DNA of 64,000 bases from Candidatus Pelagibacter sp. IMCC9063 (GCF_000195085.1 NC_015380.1:1-64000); one strand, 5' to 3'. Numbered from the stretch's first letter, positions 35,862 to 46,134 are shown. Notes: generated by a model not told the origin, from the sequence alone. Made by a program: numbers and translations.

Positions 35862-37118
35862 GTAATTTCATATTATTAGATAAAAAAATAATTGCCAATC
35901 CTATAAAATAAAAAACTCCATTAAATGTTGAAAAAAGAGAGCCCGTAGTTTGAATTGGCCAAAACAATACAAAGTAAAGACATATACTTGCTACCGTTAT
36001 AGGATTTTTATCTTTGATATATTTTTGGAATAATCGGATCAACATAGTTCCAATAAATATAATAAATGAAATAAAAAACACACCTCCAAATTCTGATAGA
36101 ATTTCTAAATAAAAGTTATGTGGATGAGTGTTACATCTTGCAAATGAATATTTGGACTTTATATTTTTATATTTCTTATTTTCACAAACTTTTCTAAAAG
36201 TCTTAATGCCCGATCCTATAATATAATGGTCTTTAAAAATCTCATAAGAGGTTAAAAAATGTGCACCGTATCTGCTATCAAGAAAACTACTGTACTTAAA
36301 TTTTTTCTTGTCATTCACTTGATGCAATTTTTCACCAAACCCAAATTCATGCATTGTATGATCAATATATTTCTTTTTAAATCCTGGGTTGCTCATTAAA
36401 AGAATGAAACCTAGAGAAATAACAACACAAATAATAATAAATTTAAAACGAATAGATGCTCTAAACAGGACTAGCAATCCAAATAAAGACAAAATACTTA
36501 TATAAAAAGCAGACCTTTCATTTGTTAAAAAAATAATTCCAACTATCCAAATTAAATATAAAAAAATATAGATTTTTTTTTGGGTATTTAGGCAAATGGC
36601 AATGAAGCCAATGTAGAGCAATTTAGACAAATAAGCCCCGACGACATACTCTGTACCAAAAGGTCCCGATAAACGGTAGCCGTGGCTATCTTGCACAATA
36701 GATCCGGTGATACTAGTGCCAAAAATATACTGAACAAGCGTATCAATACTTACAGCCAAAACCGTATATAAAATTATTTTGTAAAAGACATTTCTGTGAA
36801 TGGAGTTTCGTTCGAAAAAAGTAACTAGGGCCAAAAATAACAAGATATGCTTAATTAGACCAGCGCTTCCCCTTAGTGAAAGATCACTGTGCAATGAAAA
36901 TAAATTATTAATTAATAAAAATAAAAATATAAAAATCAAAGCTTTTTTTACTATTTTTTCTAAATCAATTTTTTTAAAAAAAAAAATATTAAAAATAAAA
37001 TATCTATTAAAACTATATTAATATTAATCGCTGCACTTCCAATTACTAGACTAATCGGTAAAAAAAAAATCAGGTATTTTTGAATATTTGTAAAATTAGC
37101 ATGGTTTTTAAAATTCAT
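35851..37118 (-). pseudogene. O-antigen ligase/polymerase family protein, frameshifted
   Basis: From the ATG at 37118 a first helix (IQKYLIFFLPISLVIGSAAI) is read, then the frame breaks at A11 (36976-36986) beside T7. The continuing frame from about 36970 gives the rest of an O-antigen ligase family protein. It has the large loop with HQVNDKKKF, IIGSGIKTFRKVCE and the hallmark NTHPHNFYLEILSEFG, in about ten helices. The conserved His residues in THPHN are the family's functional site. If the break is real, a shorter protein from 36939 lacks only the first helices. It is the second ligase/polymerase-type gene in the region. Confidence 0.75.
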
Positions 37119-37120
37119 AT

Positions 37121-37465
37121 TTATCTAATTTTTCTTTTAATTTTTTTAATAGAATCGGTCATAAGCAACTTATTAAGTTTTTTTTCTAATATTTTTGTTT
37201 TTAAATAATTAAAATAAGTAAAAATAACGAGAACTGCTATACTAATAATGTTTACTATATAAAAAATACTAAGATTAAAATTCGTTATAAAAAAATGATC
37301 CACAGATGATGGTCTCACTGATAAAAAAATTACTATGAACCAGCATAAAAACCAAAAAAATAATTCTGGTTTATTAAAATATTTATTCTTATAATTTAAA
37401 TGAGTAATGTAAATCATCAAAACAGAAATAAAGATTGAAATTGAAGATAGTAAAAATTTAATCAT
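37121..37465 (-). CDS. DUF2304-like small membrane protein
   Basis: A 114-residue protein with three membrane helices and a basic coiled tail (EKKLNKLLMTDSIKKIKRKI). Size, topology and the phrase FWFLCWFIVIFLSVRPS fit the DUF2304 family. Its members usually lie next to a dolichol-phosphate-sugar-synthase-like GT2, as here (two bases after that gene). I infer it helps that transferase or flips its lipid product. The function is not established. Confidence 0.65.
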   Translation of the reverse strand: MIKFLLSSISIFISVLMIYITHLNYKNKYFNKPELFFWFLCWFIVIFLSVRPSSVDHFFITNFNLSIFYIVNIISIAVLVIFTYFNYLKTKILEKKLNKLLMTDSIKKIKRKIR

Positions 37466-37467
37466 AA

Positions 37468-38139
37468 TTATCTAAATCTCCAAACTAAAAGCATTGTTAA
37501 TAATAAAAGACCTTGCAATAAATTCATGCCTTTGTATTTTTCGCTTGCAATCGTGTCAATAGGAAGCTGGGCAATTTTACATTTTCTCAAGCATAGCAAG
37601 CATGTTATTTCGGCATCTGCAAAATAATGAGTTATTCCTGAAGAAGTCCAATCTATTTTTTTAGAAATTTTAGTATTAATAACTCTTAGTCCAGACTGAA
37701 TATCTTTAATAGATTTTTTGTATAAAAAGCTAAAAAAAAACTCTAACAATCTTGTCCCATGTTTTTTTTTAACATTTAAGTTATTTAAATTTTTTCTATA
37801 TCCCAAAACTGCATCGTAATTTTTCTTTTTGACCATAAAGCATATTTTTTCTAGATCTTGAACCTTATGCTGACCATCCGCATCAAGATAAGCAACATAT
37901 TTTTTCTTTTTAATGAGAGCAAAGTTCATGCCTGTTTTCATGGAAAGCGATTTGCCCAGATTGTATTTGTGTTTTGCACAAAAAACTGGAAATTTTTCAA
38001 CCTCTTCAACTGTTTTATCTTGTGAATTATTATCAACTACTAAAATATTTTTAAACTTAGGAACAAGTTTTGATAGGAGCTTAGCAATATTTTTTTCTTC
38101 ATTGTATGCTGGAACTACAATAAGAAAATCCTGATACAT
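37468..38139 (-). CDS. family 2 glycosyltransferase, DPM1-like
   Basis: A 223-residue short GT2 with LIVVPAYNEEKNIAKLLSKL, ILVVDNNSQDKT, KHKYNLGKSLSMKTGMNFAL, VAYLDADGQHKVQD (the DxD) and a later IQSGLRVINTKI. These are the marks of polyprenyl-phosphate mannosyl/glucosyl synthases. The product would be a lipid-linked monosaccharide used by GT-C enzymes outside. The adjacent DUF2304 gene and several GT-C-like genes in the region fit that plan. It contains a run of nine A near 37742 without being broken. Confidence 0.85.
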   Translation of the reverse strand: MYQDFLIVVPAYNEEKNIAKLLSKLVPKFKNILVVDNNSQDKTVEEVEKFPVFCAKHKYNLGKSLSMKTGMNFALIKKKKYVAYLDADGQHKVQDLEKICFMVKKKNYDAVLGYRKNLNNLNVKKKHGTRLLEFFFSFLYKKSIKDIQSGLRVINTKISKKIDWTSSGITHYFADAEITCLLCLRKCKIAQLPIDTIASEKYKGMNLLQGLLLLTMLLVWRFR

Positions 38140-38142
38140 AAT

Positions 38143-38814
38143 TTATAGATTTTTTTTAAATAAATTTAATTGGTTTACACTGTCTATTGTGAACCATTTT
38201 TTTGGTACTACTTTAGATACATGTAATTTTTTTTGAGCCATGAGTCTTTTCCAAAGAATGTTAAAATCTTGTGTTTTTTTAATTAATTGATTAATTTTTT
38301 TAGGATTAATAATTTGAATTCCCGAACAATAAATATCGCTATATTTTGTTCTGGATAGGGAGTTGACTTTGTCGTTTTGTTTATGAATAAAATCTCCATC
38401 CAATCCTTCGACTGGCTTAACAGGAACTAGCATGCAGGGTGGGCATTTTTGTCTAAGGTAATCTTTTTCAATTAATTCAAAATTAACACTTGTGATATTA
38501 TCGCAAGTTAATACGACTATTGGCTCGTCCATTATATTAAAGGGGAAGTTAAATATCCACCAGGCATTACCTTTGCCGTTAGTGTTAATAACAGAACTAA
38601 CATTATTTTGAATAACATGTTGGGCTATTGCACTTCCTTTATAACCTACAGTTATATGAATATTTTGTATAAATTTTTTTACTTTTTTTATACCCCCAAG
38701 AATTAAGGTTTCATCCTTAACCTTGATCAGAGCCTTTGGTATTTTTTTGGTTAATGGCATCATCCTAACCCCCCTGCCGGCAGCTAGTATAACTGCATGC
38801 TTAAATACTTGCAT
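38143..38814 (-). CDS. sugar nucleotidyltransferase
   Basis: A 223-residue NTP-transferase fold protein that makes or senses NDP-sugars. The start is placed at the ATG at 38814, which overlaps the previous stop as TAATG. VILAAGRGVRMMPLTKKIPK is the nucleotide-binding signature of sugar-1-phosphate nucleotidyltransferases. Asp in VVLTCDNITS would bind the metal. The C-terminal half (CPPCMLVPVKPVEGLDGDF) resembles that of HddC/RmlA relatives. The sugar is unknown. It couples to a 4,6-dehydratase-like gene and a DPM-like transferase. Confidence 0.8.
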   Translation of the reverse strand: MQVFKHAVILAAGRGVRMMPLTKKIPKALIKVKDETLILGGIKKVKKFIQNIHITVGYKGSAIAQHVIQNNVSSVINTNGKGNAWWIFNFPFNIMDEPIVVLTCDNITSVNFELIEKDYLRQKCPPCMLVPVKPVEGLDGDFIHKQNDKVNSLSRTKYSDIYCSGIQIINPKKINQLIKKTQDFNILWKRLMAQKKLHVSKVVPKKWFTIDSVNQLNLFKKNL

Positions 38815-39755
38815 TAATATTTTAAATCTAACAATTGCGATATTTCTTTTTCTGAAAGCTTTTGGCAATTTTCCGAGGTTACTGTTTGTCTAATTGCATT
38901 TTTAATTTTTTTAGAAAAATCAATCACATAATATTTCTTTTTTTTATGATAAAAATTTTTTGTAAAATCTTTTTCATTTTCGGCTATAAGATATTCGTCT
39001 AATCTATCACCATCCCTTTTATTTATGATTTTATACTTCCCTCCAAATTTTTTCACCCAAACTTTTAATATATCAATCATTTTTGAAGATTTCATTTCAG
39101 GGCAGAGAATCTTTCCAGCTATTTTTTTAGAATTTTCTAATGCAGCAATAACTAAATCTACTGCGTCATCTGCTGTAAAAAAGAATCTTCTCATATAAGG
39201 ACCCGTGGTTAAGATGGTCTTATTTTTTTTAAACATTTCTTTCCATATAGGTAAAACAGATCCTGTAGACCAAGCAACATTTCCATATCGTACACATAAA
39301 AATTTAGTTTTACTAAGCTTATTAGATAGTAAAAAAATTTTTTCCATTGCAGCCTTGCTCATTCCATAAAAGTTTTGAATCGGCTGTGTTGCTTTATCTG
39401 TTGAAATCCCAATCACCAATTTTACCCCTTTATCAATAGCTGTCCTTGCTATATTGCAAGAGCCCATAATGTTAACATCGGCACATTCAAAAGGTTGCGT
39501 TTCTGACAATCCAACAAATTTAGTTGCTCCAGCGTGGATAATGATATCAGGTTTACAAAAATTGATTGCATCTCTAACTGAATTTATATTAGTAATGTCT
39601 AAAGGAAATGTTTTGCAATTAGTCTTTTTTTCAACCAAAAAATTATTCTTATTATTTCTTGAGCCAAGGATAATATTAAAATTTTTTTTAAGTCTTTGGG
39701 CAAGATGCAGTCCAAGGAAACCATTCCCCCCAGTAATTAAAATTTTTTTTTTCAT
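38814..39755 (-). CDS. SDR-family nucleotide-sugar 4,6-dehydratase (PseB/CapE-like)
   Basis: A 313-residue extended SDR of the polysaccharide-synthesis type. NAD motif GGNGFLGLHLAQRL, then IIIHAGATKFVGLSETQP, ISTDKATQPIQNFYGMSKAA (Tyr-x3-Lys pair) and RYGNVAWSTGSVLPIW, which match UDP-GlcNAc 4,6-dehydratases (PseB, FlaA1, CapE). The product would be a 6-deoxy-4-keto sugar. The stop overlaps the next gene as TAATG. Its own ATG is only two bases from the start of the divergent membrane-protein gene, leaving no promoter space between them. Confidence 0.82.
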   Translation of the reverse strand: MKKKILITGGNGFLGLHLAQRLKKNFNIILGSRNNKNNFLVEKKTNCKTFPLDITNINSVRDAINFCKPDIIIHAGATKFVGLSETQPFECADVNIMGSCNIARTAIDKGVKLVIGISTDKATQPIQNFYGMSKAAMEKIFLLSNKLSKTKFLCVRYGNVAWSTGSVLPIWKEMFKKNKTILTTGPYMRRFFFTADDAVDLVIAALENSKKIAGKILCPEMKSSKMIDILKVWVKKFGGKYKIINKRDGDRLDEYLIAENEKDFTKNFYHKKKKYYVIDFSKKIKNAIRQTVTSENCQKLSEKEISQLLDLKY

Positions 39756-39757
39756 AT

Positions 39758-41070
39758 ATGCTTAATAATACAACTAATCATAAAAAAATACATATTATTT
39801 TACTAATATTTTCATTAGTTTTTATTTTTTATAAAATTCACTTCAAATCAAGTGTAGGAATTCTAGGAGATGAATTAAATTCAATATTGGTTTACTCCAC
39901 AAATATATACACTCTATTTTTGAAAAATTTTCCTGGCAATGTTACATTTTTTCATTCGATAGGCTGGATTGGATCAAAAGTTCTTGGTTATGATTTAATA
40001 AATTTTAGAACAATTACTTTTTTACTTTTTGCAGGGACCGTATATGTATTCTACTTGCAGTTTAGATCGATCAATTTTCTATACATACTAATTTTACTTT
40101 CTTTATCTAGTTATTTAATTCTTTATGCAGGTTTTTATTTGGGCTATATTTTTTCATCTTTACTATTTGTTTTAATTTTTTATTTTATATTAAAAAACGA
40201 TGATAATACAAAAAGTAAAATAATTTTTTTTTTATTGTTTCTGCAGCTCTACAATCATCTGGTAAATTTATACTTATGTTTGCCAATATTACTGTATTTG
40301 TTTATTTGCAATAAACGACATTTTAGAAATAATCTAAAATATTTTATAGTATATTTTTGCGTACCTCTCTCGGTTTTTTATATGCTCTCTATTATTTTAA
40401 CAGGTCTGTCTCTAGCAAAACTGTCAAACTATTCTCTAATAACAGCCTTTGATTATTTAAATAATAATTTTTTGGATATTTTTTTTTCAGGATCTAATAG
40501 AATTTTTTTTTATGAAGCCTATGCTGATGCTAAAAATTTTTCTATAACTATTTTATTTAAAAATATTTTCTTCTTTGATAAAATTTTTCTATTTACGATT
40601 GCAATTTTGATTGTATTTCTTTTGGTAAATATAAAAACTAAAAAAATCCCAAAAAAAATAGTTTTTATTATGTGGATTCATTTTTTGATGTTTTTTTTAA
40701 TCAACAAAGATCCGGCCCCAAGAATATTTAATGGTTTTTTTTAAGTTATTTATTTATAATTTTTATATATCTGTCAAAAATTACTTTGCTACAGAAAGAG
40801 AAAATATTTTTATGGATTGGGATATTTTGGGCTATAGTTTTATATTCTCATATTTATCTTTTTAATTTTAATAAAAGATTATTAGACACTATATTTGTGC
40901 AAGATACTCTAGATAATAAAGCAATTATAAAAGATATTTACCTATCTAAGTGTATGTTGAATAATAAGAATTATAATGAAATGAATAAGAAACTTTACTA
41001 TTTTAATTATTTAAATATCTGCAAGCAAAAATTCAATTTAAATAAATTCAGAAAATTCTACAAAAACTAA
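39758..41070 (+). pseudogene. large membrane protein, possible GT-C glycosyltransferase, frameshifted
   Basis: About nine helices are read from 39758; an outward loop after the first helix has SSVGILGDELNS (Asp38, Glu39), the position of catalytic acids in GT-C enzymes. The frame ends at 40744 right after INKDPAPRIFNG. It continues after a run of eight T (40735-40742) in another frame: SYLFIIFIYLSKITLL and a Lys-rich C-terminus ending at 41070. The merged protein is about 436 residues. Function is unproven. The divergent start is two bases from the neighbour's start. Confidence 0.55.
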
Positions 41071-41080
41071 ATTCATTTTA

Positions 41081-42221
41081 TTATTTGTGACCACCATAAT
41101 ATCTGAGGTATAGAATCTTTGGAACAAATCCTAATTTGGTAGCAAAATTGACTGGATGTTTTAAATATTTAAATAGGTTGTAATAAGTTTGAAAGTTTTT
41201 AAAGTTTTTATTTTTTTGACTCATTATTTGCTGATATTGTTCTTTGCTAAGGTCAAGTTTTTCCAAAATATATTTGGTTAACTTTTCTTTATCTTCAATT
41301 TTAGGTTTTTCAGCTAAAATTTTTTCTGCCTCTTTTTTATCAATTGTCTTAGATCTGACCATGGCTGCCAAACCAGTCATTCTTCTATCTATATTAAATT
41401 TCTCAGGAAGGTATACGGAGACAATAAACTTTGTAAGCAATGACTCATGGTGGTGACCGCCATAATATTTCCATTTTAATTCTTCTTGTAAGATTCTATC
41501 TACATTAGCATGATCATACTCAATATAATTAAGTGGTAATATAGTTTTTATTCCCATTAATATTTTATATTTAATTAGATCCGTAATATAAAAATTGTCA
41601 AAATTATTTAAATCTCCGTCACCAAAATTACTATGAATGGTTTTAATATATTTTCCATCCATGTATGTCCAATCCAAAGGCTCTATCCCCTCCGTTCTAA
41701 ATGAGTGTCCATTAAATACATATTTAATATTTTCTTTATAAGCAGTCTCGTACATAGTTTTAAAAATACCTACATCCGTTGGAGTATCAGGATCGGAGAC
41801 TCCTGCTAAAAAAAAAGATCTCGTAATTTTTTTTAAATACGTCCCAATTGGCAACTTTAGTTTCCAAATCTACGTTTAGTGTGTTGCAAATATTTAAAAT
41901 ATTTGAAACTGAAGTGTCGGAATCAAATCCGTTATCGTAATGGACGGCAAGTGGATTTAGGCCCATTTTTTTTTTTAAAAAGTACAAAAGATAAGAGCTA
42001 TCTCGTCCACCACTTACACCAACTATACAGTCATGGCTTTTGTTTTTTCCATCTTTTTTTATTTGTTCTGCGATTTGATATATTCTGTCAGTTTCTTTTA
42101 GGCTCGAAGGATACTCTAGCTCCATTTCATCATGGATCTTACAAAACTGACAGACTAAATTTTTATCGAGCGATATAGAAGGAACTGTTTCATTTACTAC
42201 GCATCTACTACATGTTTTCAT
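41081..42221 (-). pseudogene. N-acetyl sugar amidotransferase (WbpG-like), frameshifted
   Basis: WbpG-type enzymes amidate an N-acetyl sugar to an acetamidino sugar, using ammonia channelled by HisF2/HisH2 partners. The N-terminus has a zinc-ribbon-like CSRCVV...CQFCKIHDE and the PP-loop VGVSGGRDSSYLLYFL for ATP. The frame breaks at A9 (41808-41816). The second frame continues LAGVSDPDTPTDVGIF, VFNGHSFRTEG, PLDWTYMDGKY and WKYYGGHHHESLLTKF, all family features. The merged length of about 380 residues is normal. Its partners are hisF- and hisH-like genes 1-2 kb upstream on the same strand. Confidence 0.85.
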
Positions 42222-43166
42222 TTATTTTTTTATAAAATTTGATATTAAAAAATACATTGGTGCTATAATCAAACTTACTAAAATTATACCAATTCTAAAA
42301 GAATTAATTGCTATAATTATTTCAATTATTTTTAAACTTGTACCCCTAGTTCCAAAATATGCAAATGTTTCAGAAATGCCTAGTGAAAAAGGAGTTAGGT
42401 TTACAATAAAAGATAGGTCTACTAGTGAGGCAGTTAATAAAGAATTGTAAAAATAATTTTCATTACTAAAAAATTTTAAAATAATCACAAATAAAATTGC
42501 AACTACAATATATTGAATACTAAAAATAGTTAATTGCTTTAAATGGAATAATAATAGATTCTTTTCTTTAATAAAGAAAAGAAATTCAATTAATTTATCA
42601 ACTAATTTTAAATTAAAATTTTTAGTTAGTAATTTTAAATTTTCTATAAAATAAATTAATAAAAATAAATAGATAAAACTTGATAGTGCAATAAATGCAA
42701 AGATTAATTTTATATCTTTTGAAATTAATGTAACCCCTGCTATTAAATCAATTAAAAAAGTCGTAGCTAATCCAAAAAATGAAAATATGAACAATTCGCA
42801 AAAAATTGAAGAAATAGATAAAAATAAAAAACTTTTGATATTAATCGATTTTTTTTCTTTTAAATAGGTAACTCTAAAACCCAATCCAGACAATTGAACA
42901 AAACTGTTAAGGAGGTAGGTAGAAGTCATTAAGGCCAAGCTCTCCACTAAAGTAATATTCTTCTTAAAGAAAATAACAATATTTCTTAATACTAAAGCTT
43001 CTGTAATTAAATAAAGAAAGCACAAAAAAATAATTGCACTGATTATATCAAAGGTAAATTTATCGAAAAAATCAATTTCTTTAAAATCATTTTTAAAAAA
43101 GAAAAAAATAGATAAAGAAAATAAGATAGTTAAAATTAATGGATAAAACTTTTTAATGATCTTCAT
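42222..43166 (-). CDS. membrane protein, UPF0104/LPG-synthase transmembrane-domain type
   Basis: A 314-residue protein with about eight helices and short loops. TSTYLLNSFVQLSGLGFRVTYL and SLVDLSFIVNLTPFSLGISETFAYFG resemble the flippase-like domain of lysylphosphatidylglycerol synthases (UPF0104). Members occur in glycan and lipid-modification loci, but their substrate is usually unknown. It overlaps the hisF2-like gene by 14 bases and abuts wbpG, so it is embedded in the amidination unit and may move its product across the membrane. That role is inference. Confidence 0.65.
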   Translation of the reverse strand: MKIIKKFYPLILTILFSLSIFFFFKNDFKEIDFFDKFTFDIISAIIFLCFLYLITEALVLRNIVIFFKKNITLVESLALMTSTYLLNSFVQLSGLGFRVTYLKEKKSINIKSFLFLSISSIFCELFIFSFFGLATTFLIDLIAGVTLISKDIKLIFAFIALSSFIYLFLLIYFIENLKLLTKNFNLKLVDKLIEFLFFIKEKNLLLFHLKQLTIFSIQYIVVAILFVIILKFFSNENYFYNSLLTASLVDLSFIVNLTPFSLGISETFAYFGTRGTSLKIIEIIIAINSFRIGIILVSLIIAPMYFLISNFIKK

Positions 43167-43926
43167 AATGCTCCATTAAGCTAACTATTGTTTCTTTGTC
43201 AGGATAATTTATTAGAACTGCTTTTCTAGATCCATAATATACAAAATTATTACCAGCGGCAGCGGCTGATAATTTGGTTTTATCAAAAACTTCCCTCATG
43301 CTATTTAAGTCTTTGCCTCCCCCAGATGCAATTATTGGAATTTTAACTAAATTTTCTGCAATCTTATAAAGATCAATATCATAGCCTAATCCAGTTCCTT
43401 CTCTGTGTACCGCTGTCAAAATAATTTCTCCCGCTCCTGCACTCTCACAATTTTTAATAAATTTCACCATATCCAAATTAATCGTTTTCTTTAAAAGATG
43501 AGAATAGATCAGGTATTTATTATTATTTTTAACAACATCAACACTAACCGTCGAACTCTGGCTGCCAAATTTAGATGCTACCCGATTCACCAAATCAAGA
43601 TTGGCCAAGGTTGACGCATTTACAATTGTCTTTTCAACACCTTCGTTAATTATTCTAGATGCAGAATCAATATCGTTAATTCCACCGCCTACACATAGTG
43701 GAACAAAAGTTTCTTGTCTAATTTTTTTAATAAGGTCAAGATCTATCAATTTTTTATTTTTTCTTGCTCCTATATCTAAAAGGATAATTTCATGGGCTTT
43801 TTTTTCAGAAAAAATTTTAAGTGCGTTAAAAACATCCCCTACATAATTGTGATGATCAAAATTTGTTCCCTTAAAAAGATTATTATCTTTAAGCAATAAG
43901 CTCGGAATAATTCTAATTAATTTCAT
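43153..43926 (-). CDS. HisF-like synthase subunit for sugar amidination (WbuZ/HisF2)
   Basis: A 257-residue TIM barrel of the HisF family. True HisF has a catalytic Asp at position 11; here the segment IRIIPSLLLKDNNLF has Leu there, as WbuZ/HisF2 proteins do. That argues against histidine synthesis. The second Asp (SVDVVKNN) is kept, and IPIIASGGGKDLN is a phosphate-binding loop. It would pass ammonia from the HisH-like glutaminase to WbpG. Both partners flank it on the same strand. Confidence 0.85.
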   Translation of the reverse strand: MKLIRIIPSLLLKDNNLFKGTNFDHHNYVGDVFNALKIFSEKKAHEIILLDIGARKNKKLIDLDLIKKIRQETFVPLCVGGGINDIDSASRIINEGVEKTIVNASTLANLDLVNRVASKFGSQSSTVSVDVVKNNNKYLIYSHLLKKTINLDMVKFIKNCESAGAGEIILTAVHREGTGLGYDIDLYKIAENLVKIPIIASGGGKDLNSMREVFDKTKLSAAAAGNNFVYYGSRKAVLINYPDKETIVSLMEHYEDH

Positions 43927-43932
43927 ATAAAT

Positions 43933-44543
43933 TTAAAAACTATTTAAAAAATTTTGTATTAATTTTTTTCCAACATCTTGACTTTTTTCTGGGTGGAATT
44001 GCACACCAAAGATATTTTTGTAAGAAAAGCTACTACAAAAAAAATTTCCATACTTTGTTTTTGAAGTAACTATTTTATAGTTCTCTGTATCAGGCTCAAA
44101 AAAGTAAGAATGGCAAAAATAAAATCTTTCCTCACTATCAATATTTTTAAAAAGATCATTGTTGTTAGCTTGAATTTTATTCCAACCAATGTGTGGAACT
44201 CGCAAAATTAAATCTTCGGGAAATTTTTTTATTTTTCCATTAACAAAATTTAATCCATTTACATGTCCTTCTTCGCTTGAAGTGCACAATATTTGCATGC
44301 CTGAGCAAATTCCAAGAACAGGTTTTTTTTTTCTATTATCTCTACCTCTAGCACTTTATCCAGACCTAGCTTAATAATATTATTCATGGAATGGCTAAAA
44401 TTAGATACTCCAGGTAGAATAATCCTTGTTGAATTTTTTATTTTATTTTTGTCTCTTGTGATGCAAAATTCTATATTTAAATCTTCCAAAAGATTAGCCA
44501 GAGAATTAATATTACCAACATCATAATCAATTAATGAAATCAT
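43933..44543 (-). pseudogene. HisH-like glutamine amidotransferase (WbuY/HisH2), frameshifted
   Basis: A class I glutaminase of about 203 residues that would supply ammonia to the HisF2/WbpG pair. The first frame gives SLIDYDVGNINSLANLL and RIILPGVSNF. A run of ten T at 44323-44332 breaks it. The next frame supplies LGICSGMQIL with the nucleophile Cys, then VQFHPEKSQDVG with the His and Glu of the triad. All catalytic residues are therefore present once the frame is joined. It lies between the hisF2-like gene and an acyltransferase gene (overlap of one base). Confidence 0.82.
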
Positions 44544-44998
44544 TAATTTTTTTTTTGCTTGGCTGGATTTCCCATGTATACGCCTTTGTTTTTTTTACAA
44601 TCTTTTGTCACAACACTACCAGCTCCGATGACAATATTATTTTTTATTGCCACTGGTAAGATTGTGGAATTACTGCCAATTAAAACATTATTGCCCACAA
44701 GCGTGTTTAATAATTTTTTTTTATCTTTTGTAAGTTTGTTTTTTAAGAATTTGTCATTTACAAATTTTACTCCATGACCTATGAAGCAATTCTTTCCAAT
44801 TTTAACTTTGCTACATATGAATGAATGACTCTGGATACGAGTATTGTCTCCAATAATAGATCCTTCTTGAATCTCGACAAAAGGTCCGATGAAACAATTA
44901 TTGCCGATCTTGCAATTGTAAAGATTTACCGGTTCAATAATTGTTACATTTTTTCCAAAAGATACATTTTTGATTGATATTTTTTTTTTAATAGTCAT
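44543..44998 (-). CDS. left-handed beta-helix acyltransferase (WbpD-like)
   Basis: A hexapeptide-repeat protein of 151 residues when started at the ATG at 44998 (a TTG at 45010 would add four residues). The repeats run through NCKIGNNCFIGPFVEI, IIGDNTRIQSHSFI, VKIGKNCFIGHGVKF, then TLVGNNVLIGSNSTI and IVIGAGSVVTKD, ending GNPAKQ. This matches WbpD/WlbB-type N-acetyltransferases that acetylate the 3-amino group of UDP-sugars. The adjacent aminotransferase would make that amino group. Confidence 0.82.
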   Translation of the reverse strand: MTIKKKISIKNVSFGKNVTIIEPVNLYNCKIGNNCFIGPFVEIQEGSIIGDNTRIQSHSFICSKVKIGKNCFIGHGVKFVNDKFLKNKLTKDKKKLLNTLVGNNVLIGSNSTILPVAIKNNIVIGAGSVVTKDCKKNKGVYMGNPAKQKKN

Positions 44999-45009
44999 AA
45001 GATAATTCA

Positions 45010-46134
45010 ATGATTGAATTTTTTAACATCTATAAACAAGATTATAAATCTTTAAATAAGATTTTAAGAGCAATTAAACAAACAATTAAAAAAAATAGCT
45101 ATATAAAAGGTCAAGCAGTAACGGATTTTGAAAATAAATTTGCTAGGTACTGCAATGCTAAAAGTGCAATATCTTGCAACAGTGGTTCTGATGCACTGTT
45201 TCTTGCTTTAAAATCTTTAAATTTATCCAAAAAATCAGAAGTTATTCTTCCTGCAATGACATACTGTGCAACAGTATTTGCTGTGTTGAGAGCTAACTTA
45301 GTACCAGTATTAGTTGATATAAAAAAAAATTCTTCAACGATCGACCCTACACAGTTAGAAAAGAAAATATCTAAAAAAACGAAGGCTATAATTTTAGTTC
45401 ATCTTTATGGTGATTGCTGCGATATCAAAAATATAAAAAAAATAATTGGTAATAAAAAAATTATTATTATTGAGGATGCTGCTCAGGCTCACGGATCAAG
45501 AGATTGTTCATCTTGTGAAAAAAATTTAAAAAAATGCTGTGAAAAAGGTAAACTTGCAGGATCAATTGGGAACTATGGTTGTTTTAGTTTTTACCCCGGT
45601 AAGAATTTAGGCGCATATGGAGATGGGGGTATAGTTACCTGCAAAAGCAGAGTCGATAGAAATAAAATTGCAAAATTGGCAAATTTAGGTGGTATTAAAA
45701 AATTTGAACACCAGTACGTAGGATACAATTCTCGCCTTGATACAATTCAGGCCAATGTGCTTAATGTTAAACTAGATAATCTTGATAAAAATAATCATAA
45801 GAGAAAAATTATAGCTAATTATTACAATAAACATATTAAAAATAAATTTATTAAAAAATTAAGCTACTACCCCGGTTGTGTTTTTCATCAGTACGTAATT
45901 ATATCAAAAAAAATCAATCAATTAGCATCTTTGCTAAAAAAAAATAAAATACAATTTGGAAAACACTACCCTGAACCTATACATAAAATTAAAGCAGTAT
46001 CAAAATTATTTAAAAATCAAAATTTTCCTAATGCTGAAAATGTTGCAAAATATGGAATTAGCATTCCAATTGATCCAAACTTAAAAAAAAGTGAAATAGA
46101 TTTTGTTTGCAAAACACTTAATCAATTAAGGTAA
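45010..46134 (+). CDS. DegT/DnrJ/EryC1/StrS-family sugar aminotransferase (WbpE-like)
   Basis: A 374-residue PLP enzyme that aminates a keto sugar nucleotide. SCNSGSDALFLALKSL, LPAMTYCATVFAVLRAN and VHLYGDCCDI are family blocks. The PLP ring Asp is in IIEDAAQAHGSR and the Schiff-base Lys in FSFYPGKNLGAYGDGG. A Cys-rich insertion (SSCEKNLKKCCEKGKLAG) just before the Lys segment is unusual. It is transcribed oppositely to its likely partners, the acyltransferase (ATG 12 bases away) and the Gfo/Idh oxidoreductase (3' ends overlap by 9 bases). Confidence 0.9.
   Translation: MIEFFNIYKQDYKSLNKILRAIKQTIKKNSYIKGQAVTDFENKFARYCNAKSAISCNSGSDALFLALKSLNLSKKSEVILPAMTYCATVFAVLRANLVPVLVDIKKNSSTIDPTQLEKKISKKTKAIILVHLYGDCCDIKNIKKIIGNKKIIIIEDAAQAHGSRDCSSCEKNLKKCCEKGKLAGSIGNYGCFSFYPGKNLGAYGDGGIVTCKSRVDRNKIAKLANLGGIKKFEHQYVGYNSRLDTIQANVLNVKLDNLDKNNHKRKIIANYYNKHIKNKFIKKLSYYPGCVFHQYVIISKKINQLASLLKKNKIQFGKHYPEPIHKIKAVSKLFKNQNFPNAENVAKYGISIPIDPNLKKSEIDFVCKTLNQLR

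Noticed and set aside
43153-44543. Histidine biosynthesis hisF/hisH
   Set aside because: The catalytic Asp11 position is Leu, the partner is a WbpG-type gene and no other his genes are near.
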